Positions 12,201-27,200 of a stretch of DNA of 64,000 nucleotides are shown one piece after another. Under the pieces are notes generated by a model. The model saw nothing but the letters and a program-made list of their open reading frames with translations, did not search any database and was not told where the DNA came from. This DNA comes from Aricia agestis (lineage: Eukaryota; Arthropoda; Insecta; Lepidoptera; Lycaenidae), in NCBI RefSeq assembly GCF_905147365.1, contig NC_056428.1:28116001-28180000 (forward strand), in the 5' to 3' direction. Position 1 is the stretch's first letter. Each line of letters begins with the position of its first letter. The position numbers and the translations under genes were made by a program.

Positions 12201-15200
12201 TTTTGTATCCGTTCATCGTAGAGAACAGCATTTTTTGGAGTTGCTATCTTCATAATCCCCATAACATAAAGAGTATTGTTACCATCAAGAGTCTGCACGT
12301 TTATGTCGGCATTGTCTCCAACATATTGTACAAGGGCACCTGACTCTGATGATAAAATATTAAATACGAGGCTGTGGGTCATAAACTGCTGAAACTTCAT
12401 ACTGTACTGTATTATAGTAAGAAGCTGCAAATCCCAAACTAGATAAAATATCTAATAGTCTTTTGGATCCATATCTTCTGTGAAGAAATACAGAAAGGCT
12501 TAAAAGTAACTGTGATGAAAAAGAACGTTCCCGTATGGCAGCCATAATTGCATCGATTGTGGAAGTACATTTTGTTTTTAAATGATCAATTTGTCCTTTC
12601 CTGTTTTTGACGATGACTTCTTCTAAGAAATGTAATAAAGTTATGTAATGAAATAAAGTTTTTGGAATTTCTTGATTAACATTATTCAACATTTTACTAG
12701 GAGGTGGATAAGATTTTGTTTCAACTATAGTTATTGCGTCTATATATCGTTGCGTCACAGTGCGTAAATAGAAGCTACCGTCTTATTTAAGTATTCTAAA
12801 TGAAGTTTTGTTATTTTATTGTATTATTATATGTATATTATTATTATTATTATTATTATTTATGTTGAATCTGTCGTGCGTTATGCGTAATATATAGGAA
12901 CCACGGAAGATCAGGTACCGCGGTGCAGTGTTCTGCGCCGTGGTAATACACCTAAGTGGGTATCCTTTTCGGCTTTATGCAATGCACTGCATAGTAATCC
13001 CTTTTTAGGGTTCCGTAGCCAAATGGCAAAAAACGGAACCCTATAGATTCGTCATGTCTGTCTGTCCGTCCGTATGTTACAGCCACTTTTCTTCGAAACT
13101 ATAAAAGCTATACTATTGAAACTTAGGAAGTAGATGAAGTCTGCGAACCGCATTAAGATTATGATACAAAAATGGAAAAATTATTAAAAAATTTAGGGGT
13201 CCCCATAGGTACAACTGAAACAAAAAAAAATTTTTTTATCTTACCTATGCGTGTGGGGTATCTACGGATAGGTCTTTAAAAATCATATAGAAGTTTCTTA
13301 TATAATGTTTTTCTAACCTGAATAGTTTGCGAGAGAGACTTTTCCAAAGTGTTAAAATGTCCCCCCCCCCTCTTACTTCTAAAGTAGGAGCATGATAGGT
13401 CTAAAAAAATATATGATGTACATTACTATAAAAACTACCAACGAAAATTGGTTTGAACGAGATCTAGCAAGTAGTTTTTTTATACGTCATAAATGGTAAA
13501 CCTTAAACCAACAAAAAAATTTTTTTTAATCTGACCTATGCGCACCCCCTTGAAACTAGTGTCGGATTTATATATTTTAGGATGAGTGTACTTGTGCCAC
13601 TTTATTTCCGCCTCCCCATGCAAAAATCTACCGCCTCCGTAGGACGCTGCCACCCATCGGCCGGGGCCTATTTATAAATCAGCTGCTTAAACCCCATCTT
13701 TCTTTCAGACAAACCGCCTGCGCCCGAAATCATACCGAAGATAGCCGACAAGCCGCCAAAGCCACGGCCGCCATCACCGGAAGTCAACGAACCGCCGCCG
13801 GACAACGACGAGGCGCCGTCGTGGCGGCGGTCCGCCTCCTTCCGGAATCGCCAGCAGGACAATAACCGTGAGTTTTTTTTATTATTTTTTAATTTTACGG
13901 TAATATTGGCCAGTGTCAATGGGCATTGTCCAAAAAAATCACATGCACTTTTTATATTTTTTTTCGTTAAAATAGGGTATTCTAAGAATACTTATAAATT
14001 AAATAATTTTGAAATTCATTGGCTAGTTTTTTCTCAATAAATTTTTAAAGTTTCGCTCTGACGTCATCATCGGCCGCTAATTGACCTCTGTATATGTTTT
14101 AAATTTCCTTTCAATCTTATTTATAATTATATTTATAATGGCTGGTTCGTCAAATGTAAGTTCTCATTATGTGAAAGCTGATACCAGAAGCTTACCAAAA
14201 GTTCGAAACGTAATGTTGGTCGAATTTATTGCTAATTTAACGCCATTGAAGGTCAAACAAAGGTTAAACGTATTTGTTCAAAAATATAAGTTACTGATGG
14301 GTATTTTTTTCGTTTATATACAGAAAAACGATCACTGACCTTATTCCTCGAAATGTTTTTGTAATGATCAAAATTAAAAAAAAATGGACAATCCCCATTG
14401 TCAACTCTAAAAGGCGAAAGACGGCAAAAAAAAATACTTACGTAATATACGTAATTCTTTTAGGCATTTTGTCTGAATATTGGACTTTTTCTTTTGACTT
14501 GACTCAAATTAAAATCATAATAAACAGTTTATTTTTCAAACACTGCAAAGGTGGTAGACGGGGGTTCAAGACTATGCTGATTTTGAGAAAGCCTTTTACT
14601 TGCAGAAATAAAGGTAGCATCTTCTAAAAATTAAAATCACCTAAAACTAGGTATCAGTAGTACAGTACGGACTTTTTTCAAATTACCGGACATTCTTCAA
14701 CCTCTCTCTGGCAACCCTAATGCCTAATGCTTTTCGACACGACTTGTCCACTCAAATATTCAAGATTGTCTCGTTCCAAGTATGAACAAAAGAAACTTAC
14801 ACAGAAAAATGTTTTAAACACTGAATTTATTCAATTTCCAGGTGATTCGAATCCAGCAAACAACAATTTGGACAATGACACGATATTAAGAAGGACACAT
14901 AGTTTTGAAAATGACAAGAAGTAAGTTTTTCTTTATGTTTTTGCAAGTCGAAACTTATTGCACTCTATTCTGATGTTTCTTATGATATTTCTTAGCATGG
15001 TACGTAAAATGTTTATAGTTGACATTTTCATGCATTGTGTAAGCAAAACCTATAAGATTCCTCTGCTAGAACAGAAGCATCTTGCATATAAAATGGAGCA
15101 CTTACATTTTTAGAGTATTCTATAAATCTTTAAAATAATACAGCTTTAATTTTAATTTTTATTTGCTTACACTTAATGCGCTTACTAAAGTTTTTATAAT

Positions 15201-18200
15201 TTTAATTTTCATACAAAAAAGTCATCGTATTAATTTTTCAATGTACGTAAAGTTAACATTGTGCTAACAGAATTCATTATAATTTTCATAATAATTATAT
15301 ATTTATTTTCATTTTGACAGCACAAATGAGAAATCGTTATTTGAAAAAAATAATCCCTACCATCAATATCATTGTAAATATTTTTGGCAGAAATCATTGA
15401 ATATTTTTCTTCTTGAAGCTTGTAAGAAGTCTTGAAACAGTTTATTTGCGCTAGCAAACAAATCTGCTTTCAGTGGCGAAGGGTATGGCAATAAAATGTG
15501 GATATCGATAAGCTAGTCTTGTAATTTTAAATCGTAACTTTGGAATTTTACTATATCAAATATACAGTGTGTAGTTGTAGTACAAGATAAAATATTCTGT
15601 CGTGACACAAGCCCTTAATATCACACGTAATGTTTCGACGTCCCTTAATATTTTGTTCTTGATGTCACAATTTATAACAGTACAGCCGTATACCCTTCGC
15701 GACACATTTTTGTTCTGTTTTGTAGCATGCATGTGTGTTTGAACAGTTTCTATCAGCGGTACAAGGATGTGACGGCGCGTATAAAGGCGTCATCATGCCC
15801 TGTCATACAACCGCTGTCGCAAACCACGCTAGCGGCCATCGAGCTAAGGAAAAAGAGTCAAGAGACTAACAATACATCGACAGATACTAACGAGGACATT
15901 AAGAGCAGGTGTGATGCGTTGGTTTTGATTTTTATACGATTAGGGATAGGATCTTTTGCCGCTAAAGGGCAGATGCGTAGGGTGATGATATGATGCGACA
16001 ACAACGCAACAGGTGTTTGACAGCTGATATTCTGAAATATCTGCTGTCAAAGATTTTATGTAATCGCCCTGCCCACTTGCACAAAGCGCCACCTGGTGTG
16101 GCTTCGTGATTTCGGAAACTGCCATTAAGTATTTTATGATGCTCTTTACCCGCCACCACAGGGAGTTCTGTATTAAGAATAGTCTGTCAAATGTATTAAA
16201 AGCAGAATAAACCATTCATTTGATTGAGAATTCACTCTAGCCGTTGATGTTTCTCGAAGGACGGACATAATAATTATAATTATTACATTTATCTGAAAAT
16301 TGTATAATTTTTTATGTGTTTAAAGCAGTTTAAAATTAAAAAATGTAATGTCAATTTAAGCATCGCAAGAAATGAGGTGCAATTTTTGAGTTTAAGTCAC
16401 ATTGAATATCAACATTGTCGTAAATCAAAACCAATGTTAACAAATATCATTTAATATGTTTAATTGTACTTACACACATTATTTTTGCTCGTTATGCTTT
16501 ATTAAAAATTAATTGCAGGTTTTTGTAAATATTTTTGATGAAAACTTTTTTGGGTTTCTTGGTACAAAGAATATCTTAATTAAAAATAGAAAAATGTAAA
16601 TAAATCACTTAATTAATAATACCATCTTAAAAGTTTGCATACTATACCAAAACCACAATTAAATACATCTTACTAATTATATTTTTTTTTTCAGAATAAA
16701 CACATGGAACACTCCTTCAACCAACACACAGACTACCGTAAGGAGGTGTGTATATAAAATATACTGTTCTTTGTCGACAATAGGGTATGATAGACCTGTT
16801 ACAGTAGAGAACCCTTTAAAATAGCCTGTGTAGACATTAGGCATTAAGTAAAAAAGGTTTCTCTTGCGTTTTATTACTTCATCACTCAGAGATAAATAAT
16901 AATTAGTTTTCGGGCCTGTTTCACCACTTCCTGATAAGGCTATCCACCAATTAACTTGACAGGTCAAGTATGGAGAATTTGTCAAAAAAGATGTGAATAG
17001 CCTATTAGGCACTTTATCAGAAAGTGGTGAAACAGGCCCTTAATATAATGATTCATATAAATTATATTAAACCATACATTTTCTGTCACTAGTTAGGTTT
17101 ATTGGTTTTGGTGATATGGTGACTGGTAGCTACCCTTTTGGTGATGGTCTATAGATTAATTAATGTTTGAAATTTTATAGATGGTTATTCTGCACTTCTA
17201 GTTCTACCTATCTGCGACTTGTAGGTTACAATTAGGTAGAAGTAAATATTGTAAAAAAAATTAGAAAGTTATTTGATGGGAAAAACATATTATACTCTAT
17301 TCAAAACTTAATAAATAGTTAAACTTTGTGACACTGTATAGACCGCGTACAACTTAAAGATCACTCGGCAAAAATTAGAAGAGATGGCGCAGCAACCGTT
17401 TTTTTAGTCTTTTTGGCACACCGGTCAAACTATCGTTAGATCGCATTCAGACGGTAAAACTTGATTGGTAGCTATTGTACGTTATCATAATTACTAGATG
17501 ACCCGGTGATCGTATCACTTCCCTCCTAATATTATTAACCTTCACTGGACTTCCTCGATTAATTATTTCAGCCAAATCGGTTCAGCCATTCTCGAGTTTT
17601 AATGAGAGTATAATGGTTTGTGGTAGTGATGATGATGATGTAATTTGCATAATAGCATATGCTTTCCGTTCTCAAAACGACGCCGAAACTCCCAAACTTG
17701 TATCTATAAAGAGTCAGGACCTTCTCTCAGTACCTTCCGAACCATGGTATGCCTCGGTGCAAGATCTTACTTGTTGGTAACATATGCTCAGAATACTTTA
17801 CACGAAACCGAAGTCGCCAATCCATATAAATTTTGAGGAGTTCCCTTAATTACTCATGGATCCCTTCATCAGCAGGGCTAGCATAATAACAGTAGACATG
17901 GGAAAGAATCGACATACTGACAGATTTTATCGACAAAATGACGGATTTCCATTGTCTAACTGTCACTTTGTCTATTCTTCCGTAGAAAGAAACCGTTTCT
18001 ATGGTGACCATGCTACGCCTGCTGGTTACCACTTTTATGAACATGCCTACCATGTTCATTCTACTAAATTCGGATGATACCCTATACACCAAAAGATTTT
18101 TTTCGGTTCTCAAACGGCGGAGTAATCGTTGAAAATAAAAAAAACAAACATTACACCTCTTCCATTTTGAAAGTTGGTTAAAATTGTAACCCATGTGTTA

Positions 18201-21200
18201 TTCTGATGTATAAGCTATATTATTGTAAAGTTTCATTAAAATCTATTCCGTAGTTTTTGCGTGAAAGAGTAACAAACATCCATCCAAACTTTCGCCTTTA
18301 TAATATTAGTAGGACTAGAGATCGCCCAATGGTCGAAATTCGGCCTTAGTTTCAACGAAATTAGGACTACTACGTTTAATTTGTAAAAAAATATTGACTT
18401 TATCATACATATTTTTTTCAACTCTCGTCTCTGGGACTCGGCTGATCTCAGACTGACCGTGTAAGCATTGTCAAGATTCAATAAAAAAAAAAACTATACT
18501 TAATCCGTTTTCAATTTGTCAACTTGTTGTCAACAGACTTCAACCATAAATAAAATTCGTATGTATAGGCTTGTCACTCAAAAATCTGTCATTTCTCATG
18601 TGTGTGTGTTGTAGTGTGAGTAATGTTGTATTTCTTAAAAATATGTATGAAAAAGCATAATTTCAAAATAATATTAGTTCGATGCACTAAGGAGTGCATC
18701 ACCATAATATAAACTATAACTGTGCAAAATTTCATGCTCCTACGTTTCCCCATTTTTCGTGAAAAGGGTTACAAAGTTTTTCGTTCGCGTATTAATATTA
18801 TGATAGTAGGATTGGATTAGTAGGATATTCTACACAAACCCCTATTATCGTCTCATGTTTTACCGAGCGATCTAAAATATAATATACATTCGATAAAAAT
18901 TGGAAGTTCTGAAAGCGCTTTACACAGAAGAAATCAAAAATGGAGTTACGTGATACTTCAATGCTCTCTTATAAGGGGGATATATTTTAAGTTTTTTTTT
19001 AGTATTTATTCAAGTATTTTACAAAATTATTTCCATACCTATTCTACAAACCAAACTGCATATCAGTTTGTTACAAATAGTCAATACTTTTTAATGTTGT
19101 GGCAGCTCCGCGGAGAGCGTAGAGTCGAACAGTAGCAATTCTACGCCGAGCTCGACTACGCCAACAAAGCTCTCCCCCGGCAACATATTCAAGAACTTCT
19201 TCAAGTACCCAAGCCATTGTGTTGTTTGCTTGGTTCATTTTTTTTTGTCACCAGAAAGGCTTATGCGTATTTTTGAAATGCCACATTTTTAAGCCATCAG
19301 CCGTTTGTTTATATGTTTAAGGGTGCGTTTCCAGATGTTTGACAGAGTATTGATAAGATCTTGAAAATATTTTGAGCAATAAATGCGCCAGTAATTTAAA
19401 GAAAATATGACGTTGCTGCGATCCATACTTGATGGCAAAATACTTCCTTTTTGTTTTTTCAAAATATAAAAATATATGCTTTTTATTTGGTTCCATTCAA
19501 GTCGGCTTTGTAAACGCATCCTTAAGTACCAAAATTTCGAGCGCGACATTTGTTTTTTTATATAAAACCACTTAACAGTGTGAAGTTTTTGCTTATCCTT
19601 GTTACCCCTACTGACCTTGGCGTTTTTGTACCTCGTATGCAACAATATGTCTACTTTTTAAAGTTTAGAATAGATCTAGTTTTTAACGGCTTGCTTTTAA
19701 ATGATAATTTTATTTATACTGGTATTCAAGGTAGGTATACTGACTGTACATTATTATGTTTAGTCGTATGTGACCTTAAATACCTAAGCTCGTAAAAATG
19801 TGTAAAGTAAATGTAATAAAGGGACATTCAGGGTAAGTTCAGATACAGGGTATATCCGGAGAGTTCGAGTTATAGCGCTAAAACAGCGAGTTTCCTCGCA
19901 CTGCTTTGCGCGGTGGCACAACAAATTGGCGTATTTCACCGTGGACAGAAAAGAATTGCTACTAGCTGATTTAGGCCCATTTTCGCCAACGTCTGTTAGT
20001 GTTAACAGCTTGTTAAAATGTCATGTCTTCTTATGTCATTCATATGAAAAACGAAAGAAGTAACGTGATACTAATCCGAGCGTTGACTTTAGTGTAAGGA
20101 CTCACATATGGTTTTGCTTGATCGAGCAATCATATAGAGTAAAAACCACGGCTCGGGCTTTCGTACACACATTCAGCATTGCTCGATAGTTTTACTCCTG
20201 TTCGAAGGAAATTAGCTACGAATAATAAAAACTAGTGTCAAAAAATTGTCAAGCCGGCTCGATTCGAGCCTTCAAACTGGCTCGATGCGAGCCTTCGAGC
20301 AGTGAGTTTTGCGATACACACGGTGGTTTTTGCTCGATTTCGAGTAAAACTATCGAGCAAAACCGTATGTGAGTACTTAGCATTAACAGGCGTTGGTGAA
20401 ATTGAGCCTTAGCGTTAGCTGGAATTATATGGATTTACCCTGTAACCAAATTCAGAAGTTACCCTGGTTAGCCTTACATAATTTAGAATATCACGCTAGT
20501 TTCACATAATACTGTAATTTATTTGCTAATGTGTTCGGATGTTTTAGTTTCAGCATGGTTTTTGCATGATCCGCTATTTCTTTACTTGACATGCGAATAT
20601 TGACCGATATTCTTTTAGGTCCTTCGTCCCGCCTGTCCGAGACGAAGAGAGTGAAACGCAGAGGAAGGCGCACGCGAAACGTGTGAGGGAGACAAGAAGA
20701 TCGACTCAGGGTGTCACTCTCGACGAGATTAAATCAGCGGAACAACTGGTCAAGAAGAAAACTGGAAATGGCACAGTCGATGCGCCACCTTCTCCGACGA
20801 AGAAAGATGAACCAGCCACCGGAAATTCGGATAACACCGTGAGTTTTTGTCTATTTTTGCTTTCTGGTATATAATTATTATTAATAGTTTGTGATATAGT
20901 ATAATTTACCAAGAAGAGAATCTGTAGTGAAAACAATAAAACTGTGATTCTCTCTTTAATTAGAAACAATATATCAAAAGATTTTAGGGAACCAACTAGA
21001 TCTTGCTGTTAAAACTATGTCTTAAAAATAGTAAACGTTTGATAGATGTTAATCAAAATCAGTTTAAAGTTAAAAGTTGAAATTAATTAAATATAATAGC
21101 TTTAAATGTGTCATAAGTACACCTGACTCCTGTAAATATTGTATTTGGAATGAGAATTTCCCTCTTGAGAATTGTACCCTATTTTGAATTGTAAATTTTA

Positions 21201-24200
21201 GTTAGATATTCAATCATTTCTTCCTAAATGAATGTTCTCATTTCTCAATCTATCATAATATCTAAGTACCTACTCATTGTTATGTATATTTAATGTGCTA
21301 AGGAAACTAATGGTATAAATATTTTGTACATTTCGAGTCCATTCTAAATCTATATACAATCTTAATAGCTACAGAGTTGTAAATAATAGTTTCATACGCC
21401 ACCTTTAGGCTAAAGATTTTTAATACCGGTACGGCGATCATTTTGACACTATTATCTCAGCCTTAAGCTGCCTTTCCACCGAAGCTGCGTTGAGAGAAAT
21501 GTGATTTAAGAACCAGAAGAATCTGCTCATTCGCCTGACCTCACTCAGTGCAGCAATTCTAGGATCATAGAACACATCCCTCGCAACGCATGTATGGTGG
21601 AAATAGAGCCTAAGTGGTGGTATCTGCTACGTGATTTCGTATCTTGCGACAGGTATTAACCGCGCGCGATCAGAATGGCAGCAGAATGACAGTTTTGTTT
21701 GCTAATGCTAATGCGTTAGCAAAAATATTCTGAACATTAATTTATACATAGGTTTATACGTAATAATAATAAAATACGTAATCGACCGATTCTGTACATT
21801 AAAGATATTATTATTGTGTTTTTGGTCAACCCTGTGGCAGCTACAACTCTTTCAGTTACTGCTTTTTTATTTTTGAGTAAACCTAAAATTTTCATGAAAA
21901 ATATTTCTCGGTAATATTTTACCAATGACTGTGATTCAGGAATTATTATTCCTGAATTCCTTGGACCTTTTTACCTATTATTATCAAAAAAAAACTTGAA
22001 TGTAATGTACGCGAACACAAAAGTCATTTTGTTAGCCGACCCTACTACGGCTGGTCAGTTGTCAAAAGGACGCATCTCATTAGCTATGTCCACACTATGC
22101 ACTTTCATCTTCAATTTTCTTCATCTTCTTTCATTCAACTTTCGCTTTGGCGCATTCAATTATTGAATGCGTCAACGAACGCAACGCCAACATTGTCATT
22201 TTTGTTCAGTTACAGACTACAGTGTCTGTCATAATATTATTGTAACAAGTGCGACGAGAACATTTTACTGGGTGGAATAATGTGCGGCTTATTTAGTCAT
22301 AAGAAATTCCAGAAAAAAAGAACAAAGCGAAAGTTTTGGATACGGTCAGGCGCATGCGTCGCGGGCATGCCTCACGTGCGCTTTTGACTGCGCTATAAAG
22401 CATGCCCTTGATGAACAAAAAATTCACAGTGTGGACATCTATTCTGATAGCGCGCGGCAAATAAGCGACATTATAAACTATCTGTCAAAAAAGTTGTATC
22501 CAAGGTTTAACATATTTTTGACAGATTAGCAGATATTTTGCATTTTTTTTTCTCGTTGCTGTTGCAATATAGGTAATCGCTGTGCCGGTCTTGAAACATA
22601 AAATTGTACATAATATCAGAACCTGGCGCCAAATCCTCACATCACGAACGTGTATTAGGCTCGGGGTATCCTCGCCGGCGGTGAAATCGCTGTGACGCTC
22701 GCGCTCGCGACCGCGCCCGCCACCGCGACCGCTACCATCGCCGCTAACACCGAGCGACGACCCTCGTGGCGGTTGAGACTAGACCCCACTAACAAGGTCC
22801 ATTGACTTGAAAATTGAACCCTCTGTACAGTAATTAAGGGCTAAAATTGCGTGTTAAGAAAATGTTCTAAATGAAAGTAAGCTATATGCGACCGAGAGTC
22901 CTATTCTCATTTTATGTCGTTTGTGTATGTCGCTTCGTCTGCAGGCTGTCACTGATGCTGTGAGACAGCCTGCGATAGAAGTGACATTCGATGCATGAGA
23001 ATAGAACTTCAGGTCGAAATGCTTGAAATTCTGAAAAATGTTATCTTTGTTTGCCTTTTAAAATACCCTAAGTTATAAACTTAATTGCTGTACCGAGTTG
23101 ATTTGGATTTTTGAAAGTCAATCTGATGTGATCATGTGTGCAAAGCAGACTATTAATTGTGGAACTTGAAATATACTATTATAACTACCTTGTTAACAAA
23201 ATTATCTTTTTACGTCATCATTAAAATGGCGCAAGTCCAACGTCGCTGGAAAATGTCGTAGAATATAAATCTTAGTACCAAAACATGTTACAATAAAAAT
23301 ATAGCAATCAATAGTCGTGCTTACGTCAATCGGGCTTTGAGATGGCACAGGCGCATGGTGTGGAAATGTGGACGGACTCCCATAGGGATATATGACAGTA
23401 ACACGGTGATAGCCTGAGACTACAATTCGGGGTATCTCCAGCCGCGAAAATACGTACTAGTAAATATAACCTTGTGCTAAAAGAATAGAGTCTTAAATTG
23501 AATAAAAGTATAGGTACTGAAATAAAATTTATTGTGTTCGATTTAAGATTTTTTTCAAACTTGAAATTAAATTTAGTTGCGCAGAATTGTTTTTGTAGTG
23601 TTGCTCTTTTTCCGGCTAGAGAAGTTCCGAAAAAAGAAGTCACAGAGTTATTCTCTGGCTCATGGCCGGTTTATTATTCCACTAGCAATCCAGCGCTGCT
23701 GGAATTCGATGGATGGATTTGAATAATGTAAACCGCCCATCAAACAATAAGTAACTATGTTTCAATAGTAATATATCTTTCTTTTACATAAAACTTTTAG
23801 TTTGAAACATATTTATTTTAATACTTTCGTCAGTGTTCGTTATAATTTGTAATATTATTTAATGCTGTGTTGTGCTGTCTTCGCACTGTCGCTTCTTTAT
23901 TTACCTAGTTTAAAATTCTCTGTTTTATTACCTACATCCTAAACTATGATACTTGCGAATATAATTTTGTAAAATTCTAAAGGTGTAAAATGCCCTAGAC
24001 TTTTGCGTCATTTTATAAACAAAGCAATGAAAATCATTTCTCAATATTTTAAAAACTAGCTATAAACCGAGCTTTGTGAAGGTTCGCGTCGTCACATCTG
24101 GACTGACTGATGATAACACGTCTACACAAATTAATAGGCGTGATAGTTTTTCCGTAAATTGTTCGACAAAATGTCCAGGTTGTAAAATATGCTAGGGCTC

Positions 24201-27200
24201 GCTTCGCTCGCCCTGATAAAACGGACTCCAGGATATACACAAATACAGTTGCAATAGCTTTATTTTAAAGACATATCAACAAGTTGAATACATAACCTCC
24301 TTTTTGGAAGTCGGTTAAACGAATCGTTGCCATGTGTTTGTGTCTAAATGTTGTGTCCGCATGCTTGTGACGTCACAAGATTGTGACAATTTTGTTTTAT
24401 CTGTGTGCTCAATGTCAATACTAAAACCCGTAACATTTGTGTACATATTTTGCATAATTTAATTTAAGCTACTTTTGTAATTGTCAGGAATAGCCTATAA
24501 TATGTTTGCAGATGATAGCAATTATAAAAGTAGAGTCCATGTCTTGTACAGTGTTCTCGATGTTGCTATGATGTGAACTAATGTATTAAAATTTGTGTTT
24601 TTTTTTTAATATAAACTAGAGGCCAAGAAAATAATTATAAAAATTACCAGCTTACACAAAAATTTGTACTTTTTAAAATTTGGTTTGGTTTGCTATAAAT
24701 ATAATTAAATTATGGATGTTGTTAGTTCCAGGTAGTACCGTGACCTTAAATGTTCAGCAAATGCACTTGAACTGCCTTAAAAATCATTAAAAGATAGTTT
24801 TACCACAGTATAAACACATATCGTGGTCTCTAGTTTACATACTTTTTATCAAATTACTAACCTCATTTTTTATCACACAGTTTGAGTTGGAAGATGCGGG
24901 TCGTTCCTCGCCAAAAACCGCAACGGCTGCAGAAACGACCGTCACGTTGCCTCTACGCCGTCCGCCTACAACCAATAACACGAGTAACACAAATTCGTCG
25001 CCAACGAAGGAGGAGAGTCGCACAGGTTGGTGGCCAACTTAACACGCTTTACCCTAAAGACAATGTTCTCTTAGATTATCTTCTTGTCTTTTGTGTTTCG
25101 TATCTATGAAAAAGAAGGTACGCAATTTTGACAAAGAAACATAAACGTTTTAAATGTACTTTAGTATGTTATTTATTTTGAAATATTTACTAAGTATTTT
25201 TTTAATATACTCTGAAAAGCGATACCTACTTATATTTCGAAACTCCGGGCATTATTTTGCACGTATGGAATATGAAAGCTTCAATAAAAATTCCTAATAC
25301 AGTTTGTCTGTGTGACTATAGCCTATAGCCCAAATAGTCTGTCTGTGATGACATTGACATTTGACATTTTGTAATTTCACATGTTGTTTTTTGCCTAGAG
25401 GATGAAAAGGAGCGTATATGTTTTAATGACTTTTTTAAACAGAGGATGAGAAAGAGCGCGAGAGCAGTTCAGAGAGCAAGTCCAGCGGCACTTCCCCGAG
25501 CACGCAGGCGGCGCTCAACGTGATACAACGCCGGCGGCGGCCGAAACGCCGATCCACCGGCGTCGGACACGTCGACATGGACGTGAGTATTTTACACCAC
25601 TTTAGGCTGCGTTTCCACTGAAGCAGAGCGGAGCCAATCACCATGTTCGAAACCTTCGCAGTCATTTGGCATGGAAATTGGAGATACTAATAGAATCTGG
25701 ACAAGGAATGTTTTTGTCCCGGAAAAATGTGCGGTTCCTACACAATATACTTTTCTGATTTGCACGTAAACGATTCAATCGATGTACGGGAACAACTATA
25801 AACTAAAGTCCACGCGGACGAAGTCGCGGGCAACAGCTAGTTGTCAATAAAATTGTTCAATGCATATTGTTCAATGATATTGCACAATAAAATTAATCGT
25901 CTAGGGACCCACTAAAATGGCGATTGGTTTATTCCAATCCAGTTTCAATCTGAATTGCATTCCAGTGCCCATTCACATTATTCCAGTACTTATCCAGCGC
26001 TATTCGATTGGACTGGAATAATGTAAACCGGTCATTAGAAGAAGACTCTACAGTAATTCGTAACATGATTGACATTGCAGCAAAATTTAACAATAATATA
26101 AAACTGTTAGTGATGTTTAAATCTGTTAGTGAAATAAATGAAATAAAGAAAACACTTTAAGTGGCTATTTTATAGACCTACTGGATATGTAAGATTCGCT
26201 GTGCCCGAAATAAATGGACGCAGCCCTACTCACTAAAAATTTAAGGTTATTAACTTAGCCGATGTCACATTAAGAGGGCGACTAACCCTCAAACATTGTC
26301 CTCTCTTCACACTCACGTCGGTCTTTCATATGCCAGGTGAAAAAGGACGACGCGGATTCATCGCCAAATCAGTTTTTTCTCAATAACTCGATAAATATAC
26401 AACATTTAAAAAATCCGCTAGGTCGGTTTCTCAATGATAGAATTTTAAACAATGTGTTAAAATATTAACCTATTTCAATGCACGGTTATGGCAATAAATG
26501 AAAAATTCGTGAAAATTAGATGCATCTTTGTGATTTTTTTCTATTGAGAAAATTTTAAGATAAGTATTGTGTTTTTGCTCAGAACGAAATGATGATATCC
26601 TACAAATGATGGCATCGAGCTAATGACTCATAGTGGCGTATGTAAATTTAACTTCTTACAATCAATTCTTTTATTCAAGCAGAATAGTAAATGGAAATAA
26701 AAGTAAGGTTACATAAACATTTTCCAATATTTTTCTTCCCATTTAACTTTCATCTGGTAAATATATTTATTGCATATAAATAATGAATAATGCCCAATAA
26801 ATCTGACACCAGACGCAAAACGTTCAATATTTTTCCCGTTTTTGTAGCACTCCCGAATCTATTTTACCTGTAATTAGCAAAGAAATTGGCACCGAGTCTG
26901 TTTGTTAACAGGTTTCTGGGAAAGGTTAATGAATCACCGAAACACGTGTCCGACTAATTATACCTACTCGTTGTAGGACATGTACTAATAGGCATGTTGC
27001 CTGCTGTCGAATGGCACATTTTTATTAATTAAATATTAAAATTGTTCAGACACAGAAATTGAAAAGAGTATAAAGGTTGACGCGATTGAAATTTGCAAGT
27101 AAATATAAATTTTTTCTCATCTCTGTCTTGCAAAATTATTTGTTACGTCATGACCTCACAATTTAAGGGTACTCACCAGGTCGCTATAAATAGATACTTA

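Larger units (their letters stand above)
20839..24880. other. Mbs intron K-L: repeats, no exon seen
   Basis: Contains the MITEs at 21463, 22083 and 23660, a GC-rich patch at 22650-22790 and an imperfect inverted repeat near 22880-23010 (CCTATTCTCAT / ATGAGAATAG). No coding segment with matching phase was found. Confidence 0.6.

Noticed and set aside
13668..13919. 83-codon - strand frame with Gly/Ser-rich product
   Set aside because: It is the antisense of Mbs exon F, which has the RRSASFR motif and fits the splice phases.
22650..22790. CpG-island promoter inside Mbs intron
   Set aside because: The patch is short, has no adjoining exon and resembles another GC-rich patch at 53.6 kb, so repeat DNA is more likely.
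25398..25582. Using 25399 as the start of exon M
   Set aside because: It shifts the frame and destroys the KRRSTGV site; the 25443 acceptor keeps phase with exon L.
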